A stretch of 64,000 nt of DNA, taken from NCBI RefSeq assembly GCF_006539525.1, contig NZ_BJNE01000001.1, positions 496,001 through 560,000 of the forward strand, in the 5' to 3' direction. The stretch comes from Glutamicibacter nicotianae. GTDB lineage: Bacteria; Actinomycetota; Actinomycetes; Actinomycetales; Micrococcaceae. The notes below the pieces were generated by a model that saw only the letters and a program-made list of their open reading frames with translations, was not told where the DNA came from and searched no databases. Both the position numbers and the translations under genes were made by a program. Each line of letters begins with the position of its first letter. Within the stretch, counting starts at the first letter, position 1. Shown piece after piece: positions 27,491-36,872 of the stretch.

Positions 27491-29086
27491 TTAGTCAGCT
27501 AGATTGATCTCGCGCGCAACACTCGCACCGATCGCAGCACCAACAACGTCCAGCACGCCCTGTGGCAGCGCCGAATCAATGTTGATGACAGCCAGCGCTT
27601 CAGCCTTCTTCTCATCGCGCGAAACCTGCATGCCGGCGATGTTGATGCCCTGCTCCCCCAGCACGTTGCCCAGGGAGCCAACGACACCTGGACGATCCGA
27701 GTAGCGAACGACGATCATGTGATCGGAAATCGGGATTTCGATCTCGTGGCCGTTGATGCCCACCAGCTTCTCGATCTGCTTAGGCCCGGTCAGGGTGCCA
27801 GCCACTGCGAGCTGGGTCCCTTCATTGGTGGATCCCTTGATGGTCAGCTGGTTGCGGTACTCAGGCGAGTCTGGGGTGGTGATCAGACGGGTGGCAACTC
27901 CACGCTGCTCGGCCAGTACCGGTGCGTTCACGTAGGAAACCTGATCCGATACGACGTCCATGAAGACACCCTTGAGCGCCGAAAGTTCCAGGGCCTTGAC
28001 ATCGAGCGCAGCGATTTCGCCGGCAACCTCGACATCAATGCTGGTCAGCGAACCGGAAGCCAGAGCGTTGAAGATGCGGCCCAGCTTCTCAATCAGCGGG
28101 ATGCCAGGACGCACGTTCTCATCGATAACGCCGCCTGCAACGTTCACTGCATCTGGAACCAATTCGCCGGCAAGCGCCAGGCGGACCGACTTTGCAACCG
28201 AAACACCGGCTTTCTCCTGTGCTTCGTCGGTCGAAGCACCCAGGTGCGGGGTCACAGTGACATTGTCGAATTCGAAGAATGGAAGGTCAGTGCTTGGTTC
28301 CTTGACGAAGACGTCAATGCCAGCGCCTGCAATCTCTTCATTCTTCAATGCTTCGTACAGAGCGTCTTCGTCCACCAGGCCGCCACGGGCCACGTTGACC
28401 ACATAGGCGGAGTTCTTCATCTTGGAGAAGGCTTCCTTGCCCAACATGCCCACGGTTTCCGGGGTCTTCGGCATGTGGATGGTGATGAAGTCGGCTTCAG
28501 CCAGCAGTTCGTCCAGGGTCAAGAGGGTGACGCCCAGCTGCGCGGCACGAGCCGGGGTGACGTACGGATCATAAGCAACGATTTCCATGCCGAAGCCCTG
28601 CAGGCGTGCGGCAACGAGTGCGCCGATGCGGCCCAGACCGATGATGCCGGCCTTCTTCTCGAAGAGCTCAACGCCGGTGAAGGAGCTACGCTTCCATGCC
28701 CCGCTCTTCAGCGATGCATTGGCTGCCGGAATGCGGCGAGCCAGCGACACGATGTGGCCCACGGTCAGTTCAGCAGCGGAAATGATGTTGGAAGTCGGTG
28801 CGTTGACTACCATGACGCCAGCCTGGGTGGCTGCCTTGATGTCCACGTTATCCAGTCCCACGCCGGCGCGGGCGATAACTTTCAGGTTCTTCGCAGCAGC
28901 GATTGCTTCTGCATCGACCTGGGTAGCGGAACGCACGAGGATTGCATCTACGTCGGCAATGGCTTCGAGCAGCTGGGAGCGGTCGGCTCCGTCGGTCTGA
29001 CGAATTTCAAAGTCGGGGCCGAGGGCAGCAACAGTTGCTGGGGAGAGTTGTTCGGCCAGAAGTACGATTGGCTTGTTGTCAGACAC
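27491..29086 (-). CDS. serA: D-3-phosphoglycerate dehydrogenase
   Basis: First step of serine synthesis: oxidises 3-phosphoglycerate with NAD+. From GTG 29086 the protein is 531 residues, the length of the long (type I) actinobacterial enzyme. It has a substrate domain (VLLAEQLSPATVAAL), an NAD-binding GIIGLGRIGALVA with IVAYDPY, and catalytic residues in NVARGGLVDEDAL and TPHLGASTDEAQ. The intervening ASB domain and a C-terminal ACT domain follow (MIVVRYSDRPGVVGSLGNVL), through which serine normally inhibits. A longer in-frame extension exists to 29203, but AAAGGTG lies just before GTG 29086 and the family N-terminus is VSDNKPIVLL. It has its own terminator. Confidence 0.96.
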   Translation of the reverse strand: MSDNKPIVLLAEQLSPATVAALGPDFEIRQTDGADRSQLLEAIADVDAILVRSATQVDAEAIAAAKNLKVIARAGVGLDNVDIKAATQAGVMVVNAPTSNIISAAELTVGHIVSLARRIPAANASLKSGAWKRSSFTGVELFEKKAGIIGLGRIGALVAARLQGFGMEIVAYDPYVTPARAAQLGVTLLTLDELLAEADFITIHMPKTPETVGMLGKEAFSKMKNSAYVVNVARGGLVDEDALYEALKNEEIAGAGIDVFVKEPSTDLPFFEFDNVTVTPHLGASTDEAQEKAGVSVAKSVRLALAGELVPDAVNVAGGVIDENVRPGIPLIEKLGRIFNALASGSLTSIDVEVAGEIAALDVKALELSALKGVFMDVVSDQVSYVNAPVLAEQRGVATRLITTPDSPEYRNQLTIKGSTNEGTQLAVAGTLTGPKQIEKLVGINGHEIEIPISDHMIVVRYSDRPGVVGSLGNVLGEQGINIAGMQVSRDEKKAEALAVINIDSALPQGVLDVVGAAIGASVAREINLAD

Positions 29087-29487
29087 GGGTGTGGCACCTT
29101 TGCGATTTCTTGGGCTGATGCTTGCATGAAAGCAGCTGCTAGTCGCTGCTTCCATTTCCAGCGTAGCGCTATGTATCCCCCGTTTTCCCTTGAATTCATG
29201 CATGTTACGCAGGGAAAATCCGACTTTGTGAAAACTTTCACTTATTCGATAGACTGTGACGAGCCCTGTCTGCTGGCACGTTGGAAATGCTACTCCTCCA
29301 CAATCAAAACCGCCTCGGATTCAGTAACTATTACCGGAACTCACGGTCCGGTTGTGCAGCGTCGCTGTCCCAGTCTCGTCCCATCACTTGGATGCCAAAG
29401 CGCACCCATCGATTATTCGCACCAAAGTTATCAAACTGCCTTTATTGGGCAACTCGTGTGCGGACTCCACTGGTTCTTTCAGCCCAG

Positions 29488-29994
29488 TTACCATCGATGA
29501 GGTTCTAGATCATCCGCTGCGCCGTTCAGCGGCGCAGCCTGGTCGGCTAAAGACAGTTCATCGGTGTCCTGTGGTCGTTGGAAGCAGACTTCACCGGTGT
29601 AGTTCCACTGGTACAGGATCGAAGGGGCCCGCAAGAGGATGGGCCATCCGCCAAGTTTGCGCACGCGTAATATCCCGGCCACAGACTGTGTCCAATCGTT
29701 CAGGTTGTGCAAGCTCACCGAGGCGATCGTCTAAGAAATTCGTCCCGTAGGACAGCATCTCCCCCGAGCCGGCGACCCGCAGTTCGACGCGCGCCCCGGC
29801 CGCGCATGCGCCAAGTCGATCATCGTCTGGCTCGTAACCGAGATCGCGGATCCGCGGCCCGGTGACATCGCCGGCCATCTGTCGTATTGCCGGCCGTTGG
29901 CAAAAAACTGAGCAAGGCGGCTCGCGCTCGTCTGAAAACGCCCGCGCAAAGTGATCGTAGATGGTTCCGGCAGTCGCGGTTCAGTTCCTTTCAA
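29488..29994 (-). pseudogene. Degenerate gene remnant of unknown family
   Basis: Three minus-strand pieces in different frames read as one protein when joined: RLAQFFANGRQYDR, then MAGDVTGPRIRDLGYEPDDD through MLSYGTNFLDDRLGEL, then LHNLNDWTQSVAGILRVRKL and PILYQW-like sequence ending EPHRW. The junctions fall near 29870-29880 and 29700-29710. No start with a ribosome site is evident. I do not recognise the family. The smooth continuation across frames argues for a decayed gene rather than chance. Confidence 0.35.
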
Positions 29995-30125
29995 GGTCTT
30001 TCTTAAGCGACTTACTTAAAGCTTTTTTGGCGGTCTGCAATATCCGTTTTCCAAGAAAAACCGCGCATTCCCAGTCTTTCTAGACAGCAACGGATTCTTC
30101 TGCACCATTTTATTAATCTTCACTG

Positions 30126-30155
30126 TTGACGTAAGTGAAATTCATCCGATACGCT
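30126..30155 (+). promoter_or_regulatory. Candidate promoter of the pilus operon
   Basis: TTGACG (30126-30131) and TACGCT (30150-30155) with 18 bases between resemble a housekeeping-sigma promoter. Transcription from here would give a leader of about 240-290 bases before the adhesin start. Confidence 0.4.
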
Positions 30156-30206
30156 GTCGCCATATCACTCGCCCGGATGTTGGGGGTCCGGCAAAACTTG
30201 GGGAAA

Positions 30207-30332
30207 GCCAGTTGATCGTGGGGATCAAGTGGCTGCAATTTTGGCACTCGTTTTTGGGAAACGAGCGTCAAATTTTACGCACCAGTCTGCGTTCTTCAGG
30301 TTTAGCATCCCCAATGTCCTCGGATATTGGGG
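30207..30332 (+). promoter_or_regulatory. Structured leader of the pilus operon: three hairpins
   Basis: Three inverted repeats follow one another: 30207-30217/30223-30233 (ten pairs and one G-G mismatch), 30247-30253/30259-30265 (CTCGTTT/AAACGAG) and 30309-30315/30326-30332 (CCCCAAT/ATTGGGG). None has a T tract, so they are not ordinary terminators. They may form an RNA leader. I do not recognise a known riboswitch class. Confidence 0.45.
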
Positions 30333-30405
30333 AATTCTTGTGTTTGGCAAACCTGTTGGGGACAGAGTTGCACGACGGAACAATGGTCGTTCAGGTAAAT
30401 GCTCC

Positions 30406-33363
30406 TTGCTCTGGGGAACAAGGAAACATGGCACGTCGCAAAGTGCCATGTCCAGCGTGGCGCTTAGCGCTGGACTCGTCTTCGCCCTGGCGTTCGCCGG
30501 AACGTTCGTTCCAGCTTCCGCCACTTCGTCGGGTGAATCGCCAGTGGACGAAAAGCTGGCCCCGTCGGCCGCTGAATTCGATTCGAGAATCGTACTTGCT
30601 TCTGAGTCGCCAACTAGCCCGGCACCATCACCGGCTGAATCTTCCGCGGCTGCGTCCTCTCTCGAACCCGCTGTTCCAAAAGCGAAAGCCTCAAAGCCAT
30701 CCGTTGAAAAGCAACTGGCAATGACGCAGCCGCCAACTTCCGTGCCGGAGAAGGAATCCGAGGCCCCGGCCGCGCAAACGCTGCCAACCGAGGAACCGGT
30801 CGCAGAGGTAGAAGCTAGCACCCAGGCAGTTACCAGCGCACCATCCTCGAAGAGCGCACCGGCAACCGTGAAAGCATCGGCCACCGCCGAATCCTCGCCT
30901 ACCGAGGTTGCGAAGAAGTCACCGGAGTCGCCGTCGCCGGCACCTACGGACTCGCCCAGCGAGGCGGAAAACAAATTGCTCGCACCCATGGCCATAGGGG
31001 ACGTTTGCAACGTCGTCCAGTCATCAACTCAGATTCTTGGGGGATTTGAGCTTGATGGCAACCTGTGCGCCAATAACGCGAGCCGAGCCGATTGGACGTC
31101 CGTCCTGGCGGCACCGTCGGGGAACGATGGTTTCGATGACAGCACCCAGTTCACCCGAGGTGCCAGCGAAAGAAACTGGCCGTGGGTTGCGAACCAAATC
31201 AACGGCACGGGGCAGGCATCGGGCCAGGCAGACATTGGCCGCAACTACGCTTATTCGACGACCAGCAATGGCCACGTCTTCGCCTTCTTGGGATTTGAGC
31301 GCGGGACGAGCACCGGCACCATCCGCTATATCGTGGAGCTCAATGCCAAGAAAAACGACCCCGCGGTCATCCCCACACCGATTCGCACCAATGGCGACCT
31401 GCGCCTGAGCATCGAGCAAGATGGCAACAATAATCTCATCCTTGCCGGTGCCTACATGTGGAATGCCACGACGGGACTCTGGGTGCAGCAGCAAACCCTC
31501 AGCGGTTTTGTCGGGGCAACGAATACTCAACCCATTACCGGCTTCGATGGAACCAGCACGATCCCGGTACGCGGCTTTGCCGAAATCGGCGTAGACCTTA
31601 CCTCGCTCTTTGGACAAGCTACTTGCACCGGCAATTATGGCACGCTGAATCTGCGTTCTTCGTCTTCTATTCAGGAAACTTCCAACTTGGGTGATTGGAT
31701 CGCGCCGATCTCCCTTTCCGTTCCGAGCACCTGCTCCAGCGTGATCGTCGAGAAGAACTGGGTCATTGACGGCGAAGAATTCGAGAACGGCCAGCAGCCC
31801 GATGACTACACTGCCACGCTGGAACTGACCGGCCAGGACTCCCCGCAATTCGGCACCGCCTACGCAAAGCGCAGCAATGGATCCGATTACCAAGCCAATG
31901 ATCAAATCACCATCGGCGAATCGGTCCCCGCGCTCCCCGCAGGTTGCACCAATGTCCCCTCGGGGGATCTCGGAGCGCAGGTATTGCAACCTGGGCTGAA
32001 CACCTACACGGTGACCAACACCGTCACCTGCACCACATTGACCTTGGAAAAGGAAGTCATTGGCGCTGCGGCGGCCACCGAATGGACGCTGTCAGCTGAC
32101 GGCAGCTCAACGGACCTGTCCGGCGTGAGCGGCAGCGAAGCCGTGACCAATGCACCGGTAGCTCCCGGCCAATACGCCATCTCCGAATCCGGGCCGGAAA
32201 ACTACCAGCTGACGGACTTGGCGTGCGAGGGTGCGGTAGTTGGGGAAGATCACATCATCACCATCGCGGCCGGGAGCAAGGCCACTTGCGTGCTCACCAA
32301 TACCCAGGAAATCGACCTGACAGTCACCAAGACCTGGGTGGTCAATGGCACCGAGTATGCCCACGGCGAGCAGCCGGTCGGCGACGCGGAACTGAGCATT
32401 GACGGGCAACCAGCGGAATTCGGTGCTACCAGCAGCGGACATCTGATCGGCGAGGAAGTAGCCATCGAGGAAACCCTCACCGGCACTCTTCCGGAACTAT
32501 GCACGGTGACCAGTTCAACCATCGACGGCGTCGAAGGCAAATCTGCCACGCACACCATGACGGGAACGCCTTCGCCCAATGCGGTGGCGATCGTGAACAC
32601 AGTGGACTGCGAGCAGCATTTGACCCTGGTCAAGGTCGTGGACAACGAGGACTTCAACGGAACGTCGACCACCGGCGACTGGACGCTGAAGGCTTCCGGC
32701 ACCGCTGGGAGCATCGAAGGAAAGACCGGGGATGCTGCCATCACCAATGCCGCGGTCGGCGTGGGAACCTATCAACTGGCCGAGGAAGGCACCGCTGCAG
32801 GTTATGAACCAGGCACCTGGAACTGCGTCGGCACCGGAAACGGCGAAGGTGCGAGCATCACGCTGGAGCTAGGCCAGGAAGCCACCTGCACCATCGTGAA
32901 CACGGCCCTTCCCGGGTCGGTCAGCTGGACAAAGACCACCGTTGACGGCGTCCTGCTTGCAGGCGCCGAATGGACCCTGACCGGTCCGCTGGGAGATGCA
33001 TCGGAAACCATCGTGGTCACCGACTGCATAACCGAGGGTTGCACCGGTCCGGACATGGATCCAGCCAAGGGGAAGTTCGCCTTGGCAAACCTGGAATGGG
33101 GGAACTATACGCTCCAAGAAACTACGGCTCCTCCGGGCTATATCAAGGACGAGAGGAGCCACGAATTTGACGTCACCGGGGACGCGCTGGATATCGAGCT
33201 GGCTGCTATCACCAATGAGCAGCAGGACGGTCCCGCGCTTCCGCTCACCGGCGGCATTGGCCGAGATCAGATATATCTGATTGGCGGCGGAATCCTGGTA
33301 CTGGGGCTGGGCATTTGGGGTGCACAGACCTTCCGTATCCGTCGTAGCCGGAATCTCGGCTAA
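30406..33363 (+). CDS. LPLTG-anchored pilus tip adhesin (SpaA-type, DUF11-like repeats)
   Basis: About 985 residues from TTG 30406. Layout: a hydrophobic signal peptide (SSVALSAGLVFALAFAGTF, cut after ASA); a Ser/Pro/Glu-rich stalk of ~170 residues; a globular adhesin-like domain of ~240 residues (SRADWTSVLAA, GHVFAFLGFERG); four or five prealbumin-like repeats ending in TVTNT, CVLTNT and CTIVNT; a SpaA-type domain (LAGAEWTLTGP, LQETTAPPGYI); and LPLTGG, a membrane span and RIRRSR. Start choice is unsure. ATG 30448 lacks a ribosome site, while ATG 30428 has AAGGA and would give a classical MARRK signal but is one frame off. Sortase would join it to the pilin encoded next door. Confidence 0.85.
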   Translation: MLWGTRKHGTSQSAMSSVALSAGLVFALAFAGTFVPASATSSGESPVDEKLAPSAAEFDSRIVLASESPTSPAPSPAESSAAASSLEPAVPKAKASKPSVEKQLAMTQPPTSVPEKESEAPAAQTLPTEEPVAEVEASTQAVTSAPSSKSAPATVKASATAESSPTEVAKKSPESPSPAPTDSPSEAENKLLAPMAIGDVCNVVQSSTQILGGFELDGNLCANNASRADWTSVLAAPSGNDGFDDSTQFTRGASERNWPWVANQINGTGQASGQADIGRNYAYSTTSNGHVFAFLGFERGTSTGTIRYIVELNAKKNDPAVIPTPIRTNGDLRLSIEQDGNNNLILAGAYMWNATTGLWVQQQTLSGFVGATNTQPITGFDGTSTIPVRGFAEIGVDLTSLFGQATCTGNYGTLNLRSSSSIQETSNLGDWIAPISLSVPSTCSSVIVEKNWVIDGEEFENGQQPDDYTATLELTGQDSPQFGTAYAKRSNGSDYQANDQITIGESVPALPAGCTNVPSGDLGAQVLQPGLNTYTVTNTVTCTTLTLEKEVIGAAAATEWTLSADGSSTDLSGVSGSEAVTNAPVAPGQYAISESGPENYQLTDLACEGAVVGEDHIITIAAGSKATCVLTNTQEIDLTVTKTWVVNGTEYAHGEQPVGDAELSIDGQPAEFGATSSGHLIGEEVAIEETLTGTLPELCTVTSSTIDGVEGKSATHTMTGTPSPNAVAIVNTVDCEQHLTLVKVVDNEDFNGTSTTGDWTLKASGTAGSIEGKTGDAAITNAAVGVGTYQLAEEGTAAGYEPGTWNCVGTGNGEGASITLELGQEATCTIVNTALPGSVSWTKTTVDGVLLAGAEWTLTGPLGDASETIVVTDCITEGCTGPDMDPAKGKFALANLEWGNYTLQETTAPPGYIKDERSHEFDVTGDALDIELAAITNEQQDGPALPLTGGIGRDQIYLIGGGILVLGLGIWGAQTFRIRRSRNLG
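30426..30451 (+). promoter_or_regulatory. Hairpin over the adhesin start region
   Basis: Perfect 9-base arms ACATGGCAC (30426-30434) and GTGCCATGT (30443-30451). Both candidate ATG codons (30428 and 30448) are inside the stem, so base pairing would hide them from ribosomes. It may control translation of the first pilus gene. Confidence 0.45.
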
Positions 33364-33431
33364 ATCCAACAATTCCACCAACCACGCTGACCTTGGGTAG
33401 GCGTAGAAATCACTCGCAAAAAGGAGTAATC

Positions 33432-34841
33432 GTGTTCACGCAACGCAGACTCGGCAAGCTAATTGCCGGAGCAAGCGCCTTGGCTCTTGCTGGGATGGGG
33501 CTATTTGGGGTAGCTGCCGCATCCGCTGATGAAGTCTCCGACATTACGCCGGGAACCATCGGCAGCATCACTGTCCACAAGTCCTCGGCGGACCCTGTTG
33601 AAGGGCTGAATGACGGCACCCTGCTGGATCCGGATCCCGGCGCCGGCAAGGGACTGGATGGTGTCGAATTCACCTTGCAGCCGGTGCTGTTCGACGGCGT
33701 TCCCATTGACTTGAGCACGGCCGAAGGTTGGGAACTGGCAGAAGAGTTGCCATCTGAAACTGCCGGCGAAGCATTGCCGGCAGGCTACAGCCTGGGAACC
33801 GGTGTCTCGCAGGCGACCGTCGGAGGTTTCACTACCTTCTCCGGTTTGGAATTGGGACTGTACCTGATCACCGAAACCGATTCGGGTAACAACCTGATCA
33901 ATGCAGTAGCCGCTCCGTTCTACGTGAGCATTCCTTACCCGAATGCTGACAATACGTGGAACTACAACGTCCATGTGTACCCGAAGAACACGCTGAACAC
34001 GATTGATCAGCACAAGAGCGTGGATGACACTGCCAAGCTGCTGGGTGATGTGGTCACTTGGACGCTGGTCACCGATGTTCCTGCATCGGACCTTCCATAC
34101 AAGTCCTACACCCTGACCGATAATCTGTCGGCAAACCTGGAATTCATCTCCTGGGAGTCGGTTTCGATCGGTTCCGAGGTACTGGTTCTGAATACCGACT
34201 ACACGATTTCGCCGGACAATGCGGTGATCACGTTGACCTTACAGGGCCTCACCAAGCTTGATGACGCCGGCGCCACCACGGTGACGGCGGTCCTGAAGAC
34301 CAAGGTCATCGCGATTCCTGAAGGCGGGGTCATCGAGAATACGGCGACGGTCAACATCAACGGCACGGAAGATGAAGGCACGACCAACACCAACCTGGGC
34401 ACCCTGCAGCTGGAAAAGAAGGCTGAAGGCGAGAATGGTGCCCTGCTGAATGGTGCGGTCTTCGAGCTCTACGGAACTGCACCTGATGCCGACGGCAATG
34501 CCACCAGTGCACCTCTGGCTACCGGAACCACCGAAAACGGGGTCGTCAAGTGGGAACTGCATCTGGGCATCGAGGACGACATGCAATCGAGCTACTGGGT
34601 CAAGGAAACCAAGGCACCAGCCGGATACGTGCTTCCAGCTGACCCATGGTCCGATGAATTGGTTGTCACCAACGGCCAGATCCTGATCGAAACGATCACC
34701 AACCACAAGCCGACCGGTCCAGATCTGCCACTCACCGGCGCTTCGGGCACCGTGCTGTTCACCATTGCAGGCGTTGGCCTGATGGCCGCCGCCGGTGGTG
34801 CGGTACTGGTGAAGCGCCGCCGCGGACGCACCCAGGGCTAA
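33432..34841 (+). CDS. Major pilin, LPLTG-anchored (SpaH/FimP-type)
   Basis: 469 residues from GTG 33432, chosen because AAAAAGGAG lies 5 bases upstream. Signal peptide RRLGKLIAGASALALAG, cut near ASADE. Domains in order: an N-terminal pilin domain (VHKSSADP, GLELGLYLITE); a pilin-motif-like YNVHVYPKN whose Lys would be the polymerisation residue; a FimP-type isopeptide D2 domain (DVVTWTLVTDVP); a SpaA-like domain with an E-box-like YWVKETKAPAGY; then DLPLTGASG, a membrane span and VKRRRGR. It is the shaft subunit polymerised by the adjacent class C sortase. It follows the adhesin by 68 bases and is followed by a terminator that should lower sortase expression. Confidence 0.92.
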   Translation: MFTQRRLGKLIAGASALALAGMGLFGVAAASADEVSDITPGTIGSITVHKSSADPVEGLNDGTLLDPDPGAGKGLDGVEFTLQPVLFDGVPIDLSTAEGWELAEELPSETAGEALPAGYSLGTGVSQATVGGFTTFSGLELGLYLITETDSGNNLINAVAAPFYVSIPYPNADNTWNYNVHVYPKNTLNTIDQHKSVDDTAKLLGDVVTWTLVTDVPASDLPYKSYTLTDNLSANLEFISWESVSIGSEVLVLNTDYTISPDNAVITLTLQGLTKLDDAGATTVTAVLKTKVIAIPEGGVIENTATVNINGTEDEGTTNTNLGTLQLEKKAEGENGALLNGAVFELYGTAPDADGNATSAPLATGTTENGVVKWELHLGIEDDMQSSYWVKETKAPAGYVLPADPWSDELVVTNGQILIETITNHKPTGPDLPLTGASGTVLFTIAGVGLMAAAGGAVLVKRRRGRTQG

Positions 34842-34881
34842 GCCCGCGTACTGGTTGCCGCGGCGCAAGGCCAACCAGTAG

Positions 34882-34930
34882 ATGGCGGGAGAACTGAGCA
34901 TTGCTTGGGTCTCCCGCCATTTTCTTTTTT
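34882..34930 (+). terminator. Terminator between pilin and sortase
   Basis: Perfect 11-base arms ATGGCGGGAGA (34882-34892) and TCTCCCGCCAT (34910-34920) followed by TTTCTTTTTT. This is a strong intrinsic terminator in mid-operon, probably giving many pilin transcripts per sortase transcript. Confidence 0.85.
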
Positions 34931-34966
34931 GAACTTCCTGATTCCCACGACTCATAGGCAGAAATC

Positions 34967-35878
34967 ATGACCTCCACATCCAGTTCCACGTTGCCTCCTG
35001 AGCCAAGACGCAGGGACCGCTGGCGCGCCCCGGTATCCACCTTGGTGATCGCCGCCGTCTTCCTGGCGGGCACGCTCATGCTGCTGTACCCGCCAACGGC
35101 GAGCTGGTTCTCCCAGTACAACCAATCCAAGATCATCAAGGAGATCTCCACCGACGTCTCGCATGAGGGCAGCTCAAGGATTTCCCAGGAGCTGCTGCGG
35201 GCACAGGAGTACAACGAGGACCTGGTTGGCGGTGGCTTGCTGGCTCCGGGCAGCAACGTCCCCACCAGCGACGGCTCGGTGCGCGAAGATACCGAATACG
35301 GCTCGCTGCTGAATGTCAACAGCGAGGGACTGATCGGACGGCTGCGAGTGCCGTCGGTGGACATCGACTTGCCGATCTACCACGGCACCGATGCAGAAAC
35401 CTTGCTCAAAGGCGTAGGGCACCTGCAGGGTACTGCCTTGCCAGTGGGCGGTCAGTCCAGGCATACGGTGCTGACCGCGCACCGCGGGCTTCCGGAAGCC
35501 AACCTGTTCAACGATCTGCCGCAGGTCAGGATCGGGGAGACCTTCAGCATCGAAGTCTTCAACGAGGTGCTGACCTACCGGGTCGTCGAAACGCAGACGG
35601 TGGAACCGGATGAGACCAAGGCGCTGGCCCCGCGATTCGGCAAGGATCTGGCCACCTTGGTCACCTGCACTCCCCTGGGCATCAACACCCATCGCATGCT
35701 GGTCACCGGCGAACGCGTGCACCCCACCCCGCAGGCCGATCTGGATGCGCTCGGTTCCGCTCCTGAGATCCCGGGCTTCCCCTGGTGGAGCATCTGGCTT
35801 GGTACGGTACTGGTGCTCCTGGGGATCTGGGTGTACCTTGCAGGTCGCCCTCGGAATAGCGGGAACACCGGGTCCTAA
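34967..35878 (+). CDS. Class C (pilus) sortase
   Basis: Transpeptidase that links pilin subunits through the LPxTG Thr and a pilin-motif Lys. 303 residues: an N-terminal membrane span (TLVIAAVFLAGTLMLLYP), the catalytic core, and a C-terminal membrane span (WWSIWLGTVLVLLGIWVYL), the two-span layout of class C. Catalytic His in VLTAHRGLP, Cys in LVTCTPLG and Arg in HRMLVTGER. A lid segment precedes the core, but a DP(W/F) lid motif is not evident. It lies just downstream of the pilin genes on the same strand and next to the convergent methyltransferase gene. Confidence 0.94.
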   Translation: MTSTSSSTLPPEPRRRDRWRAPVSTLVIAAVFLAGTLMLLYPPTASWFSQYNQSKIIKEISTDVSHEGSSRISQELLRAQEYNEDLVGGGLLAPGSNVPTSDGSVREDTEYGSLLNVNSEGLIGRLRVPSVDIDLPIYHGTDAETLLKGVGHLQGTALPVGGQSRHTVLTAHRGLPEANLFNDLPQVRIGETFSIEVFNEVLTYRVVETQTVEPDETKALAPRFGKDLATLVTCTPLGINTHRMLVTGERVHPTPQADLDALGSAPEIPGFPWWSIWLGTVLVLLGIWVYLAGRPRNSGNTGS

Positions 35879-35908
35879 GCCCGCGGCGGCAAGTTTGACC
35901 CTCGCCTG

Positions 35909-36613
35909 CTAGCGCGTCGAGCGCAGCGAGAAGAACAGGAAACTCAAGAACGCATCGCGTTCGCGCAAAGCCTCTGGAATCACGTCCTCGGGCGCATCCT
36001 TCGCATAGGGCGGCTCCCAGACGCGCTCGATGGCAAACCCTGCAGAAATCAGCGCTTCAATGGTTTCATGCAGCGGACGATGCCAGTAGGTCAGCTCGGC
36101 AGGCTTCCCGTTGAAGGACACTTCATCGGTGTACTGGGTGAGCTGGAAATAGTCCTTGCCGCGGTGGTTGAACGGGTAGAGAATCGGGTGGTTCACCGAC
36201 ATGATGAGCCGCCCTCCGGGCTTGAGCACCCGGCGGACTTCTTCCAGTGCATAGCTCCAGTCCGGCAAGTAGTGGAAGACCAGGGAAGCAATGGCGTCGT
36301 CGAAACTGCTATCGCCATATGGGAGCTGCTCCCCCAGCGTGGCCACTTGGAGATCAGCATCGTCTCCCAGCCGCTGGCGTGCCAGATCCACCATTGCCTG
36401 GCTGGCGTCGAAGCCTGAGACAGTGGCTCCGCGACGGATCAGCTGTTCGGCCAGGGGGCCAGCACCGCACCCGATATCCAGGATTTTCCGTCCTGCCACC
36501 TCGCCTGCCAACTCCAGGGTGGCCGGGCGCTCGTAGTAGGCGTTCAGCAGGCTGAATTCGTTCTCATCGGCGTAGTCCGTGGCGAAGTCGTCATAGTTGC
36601 TTTCCTGCAGCAC
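35909..36613 (-). CDS. Class I SAM-dependent methyltransferase
   Basis: 234 residues from GTG 36613, preceded by AAGGGAG at 7 bases; a longer in-frame extension to 36715 has no such site. The Methyltransf_11/25 fold is seen in KILDIGCGAGPLAEQLIRRG (motif I, SAM site), SGFDAS (motif II acidic residue), FDDAIASLVFHYLPD (motif IV) and LKPGGRLIMSV (motif V/VI). The C-terminal region (TYWHRPLHETIEALISAGF) is typical of small-molecule or ubiquinone-type methylases, but the substrate cannot be told. It is convergent with the sortase gene, with only 30 bases between, and unrelated to it in function. Confidence 0.88.
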   Translation of the reverse strand: MLQESNYDDFATDYADENEFSLLNAYYERPATLELAGEVAGRKILDIGCGAGPLAEQLIRRGATVSGFDASQAMVDLARQRLGDDADLQVATLGEQLPYGDSSFDDAIASLVFHYLPDWSYALEEVRRVLKPGGRLIMSVNHPILYPFNHRGKDYFQLTQYTDEVSFNGKPAELTYWHRPLHETIEALISAGFAIERVWEPPYAKDAPEDVIPEALRERDAFLSFLFFSLRSTR

Positions 36614-36872
36614 TGGTGCGCTCCCTTGCTCGTTTCCAGCGAGTCTAGCAATCCGCTGGAGAGAATCGCACGGAAAACACGGCCTTCCGTATGGTTGTTT
36701 CCGGTGAGCCGGCACCAGGTGCTCCCACGGCGCCTGACTCGCGGAACCAGCCGAAATACTCGGTTGAACAGGACATAATTCCGCGATCTGCTTCCTATTT
36801 CGGCAAGGCCATTTACAATCAAGGCATGGGACAAACCGGTTCCATATCCACTCGCATCTACCTGGGGATAAA

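Noticed and set aside
27719-29500. A 593-codon open frame opposite serA
   Set aside because: SerA motifs are complete on the other strand. The antisense product is His/Gly/Gln-rich low-complexity sequence typical of shadow frames.
30207-30332. A cyclic-di-GMP riboswitch in the pilus leader
   Set aside because: The conserved core of the known class could not be matched by eye; only plain hairpins are supported.
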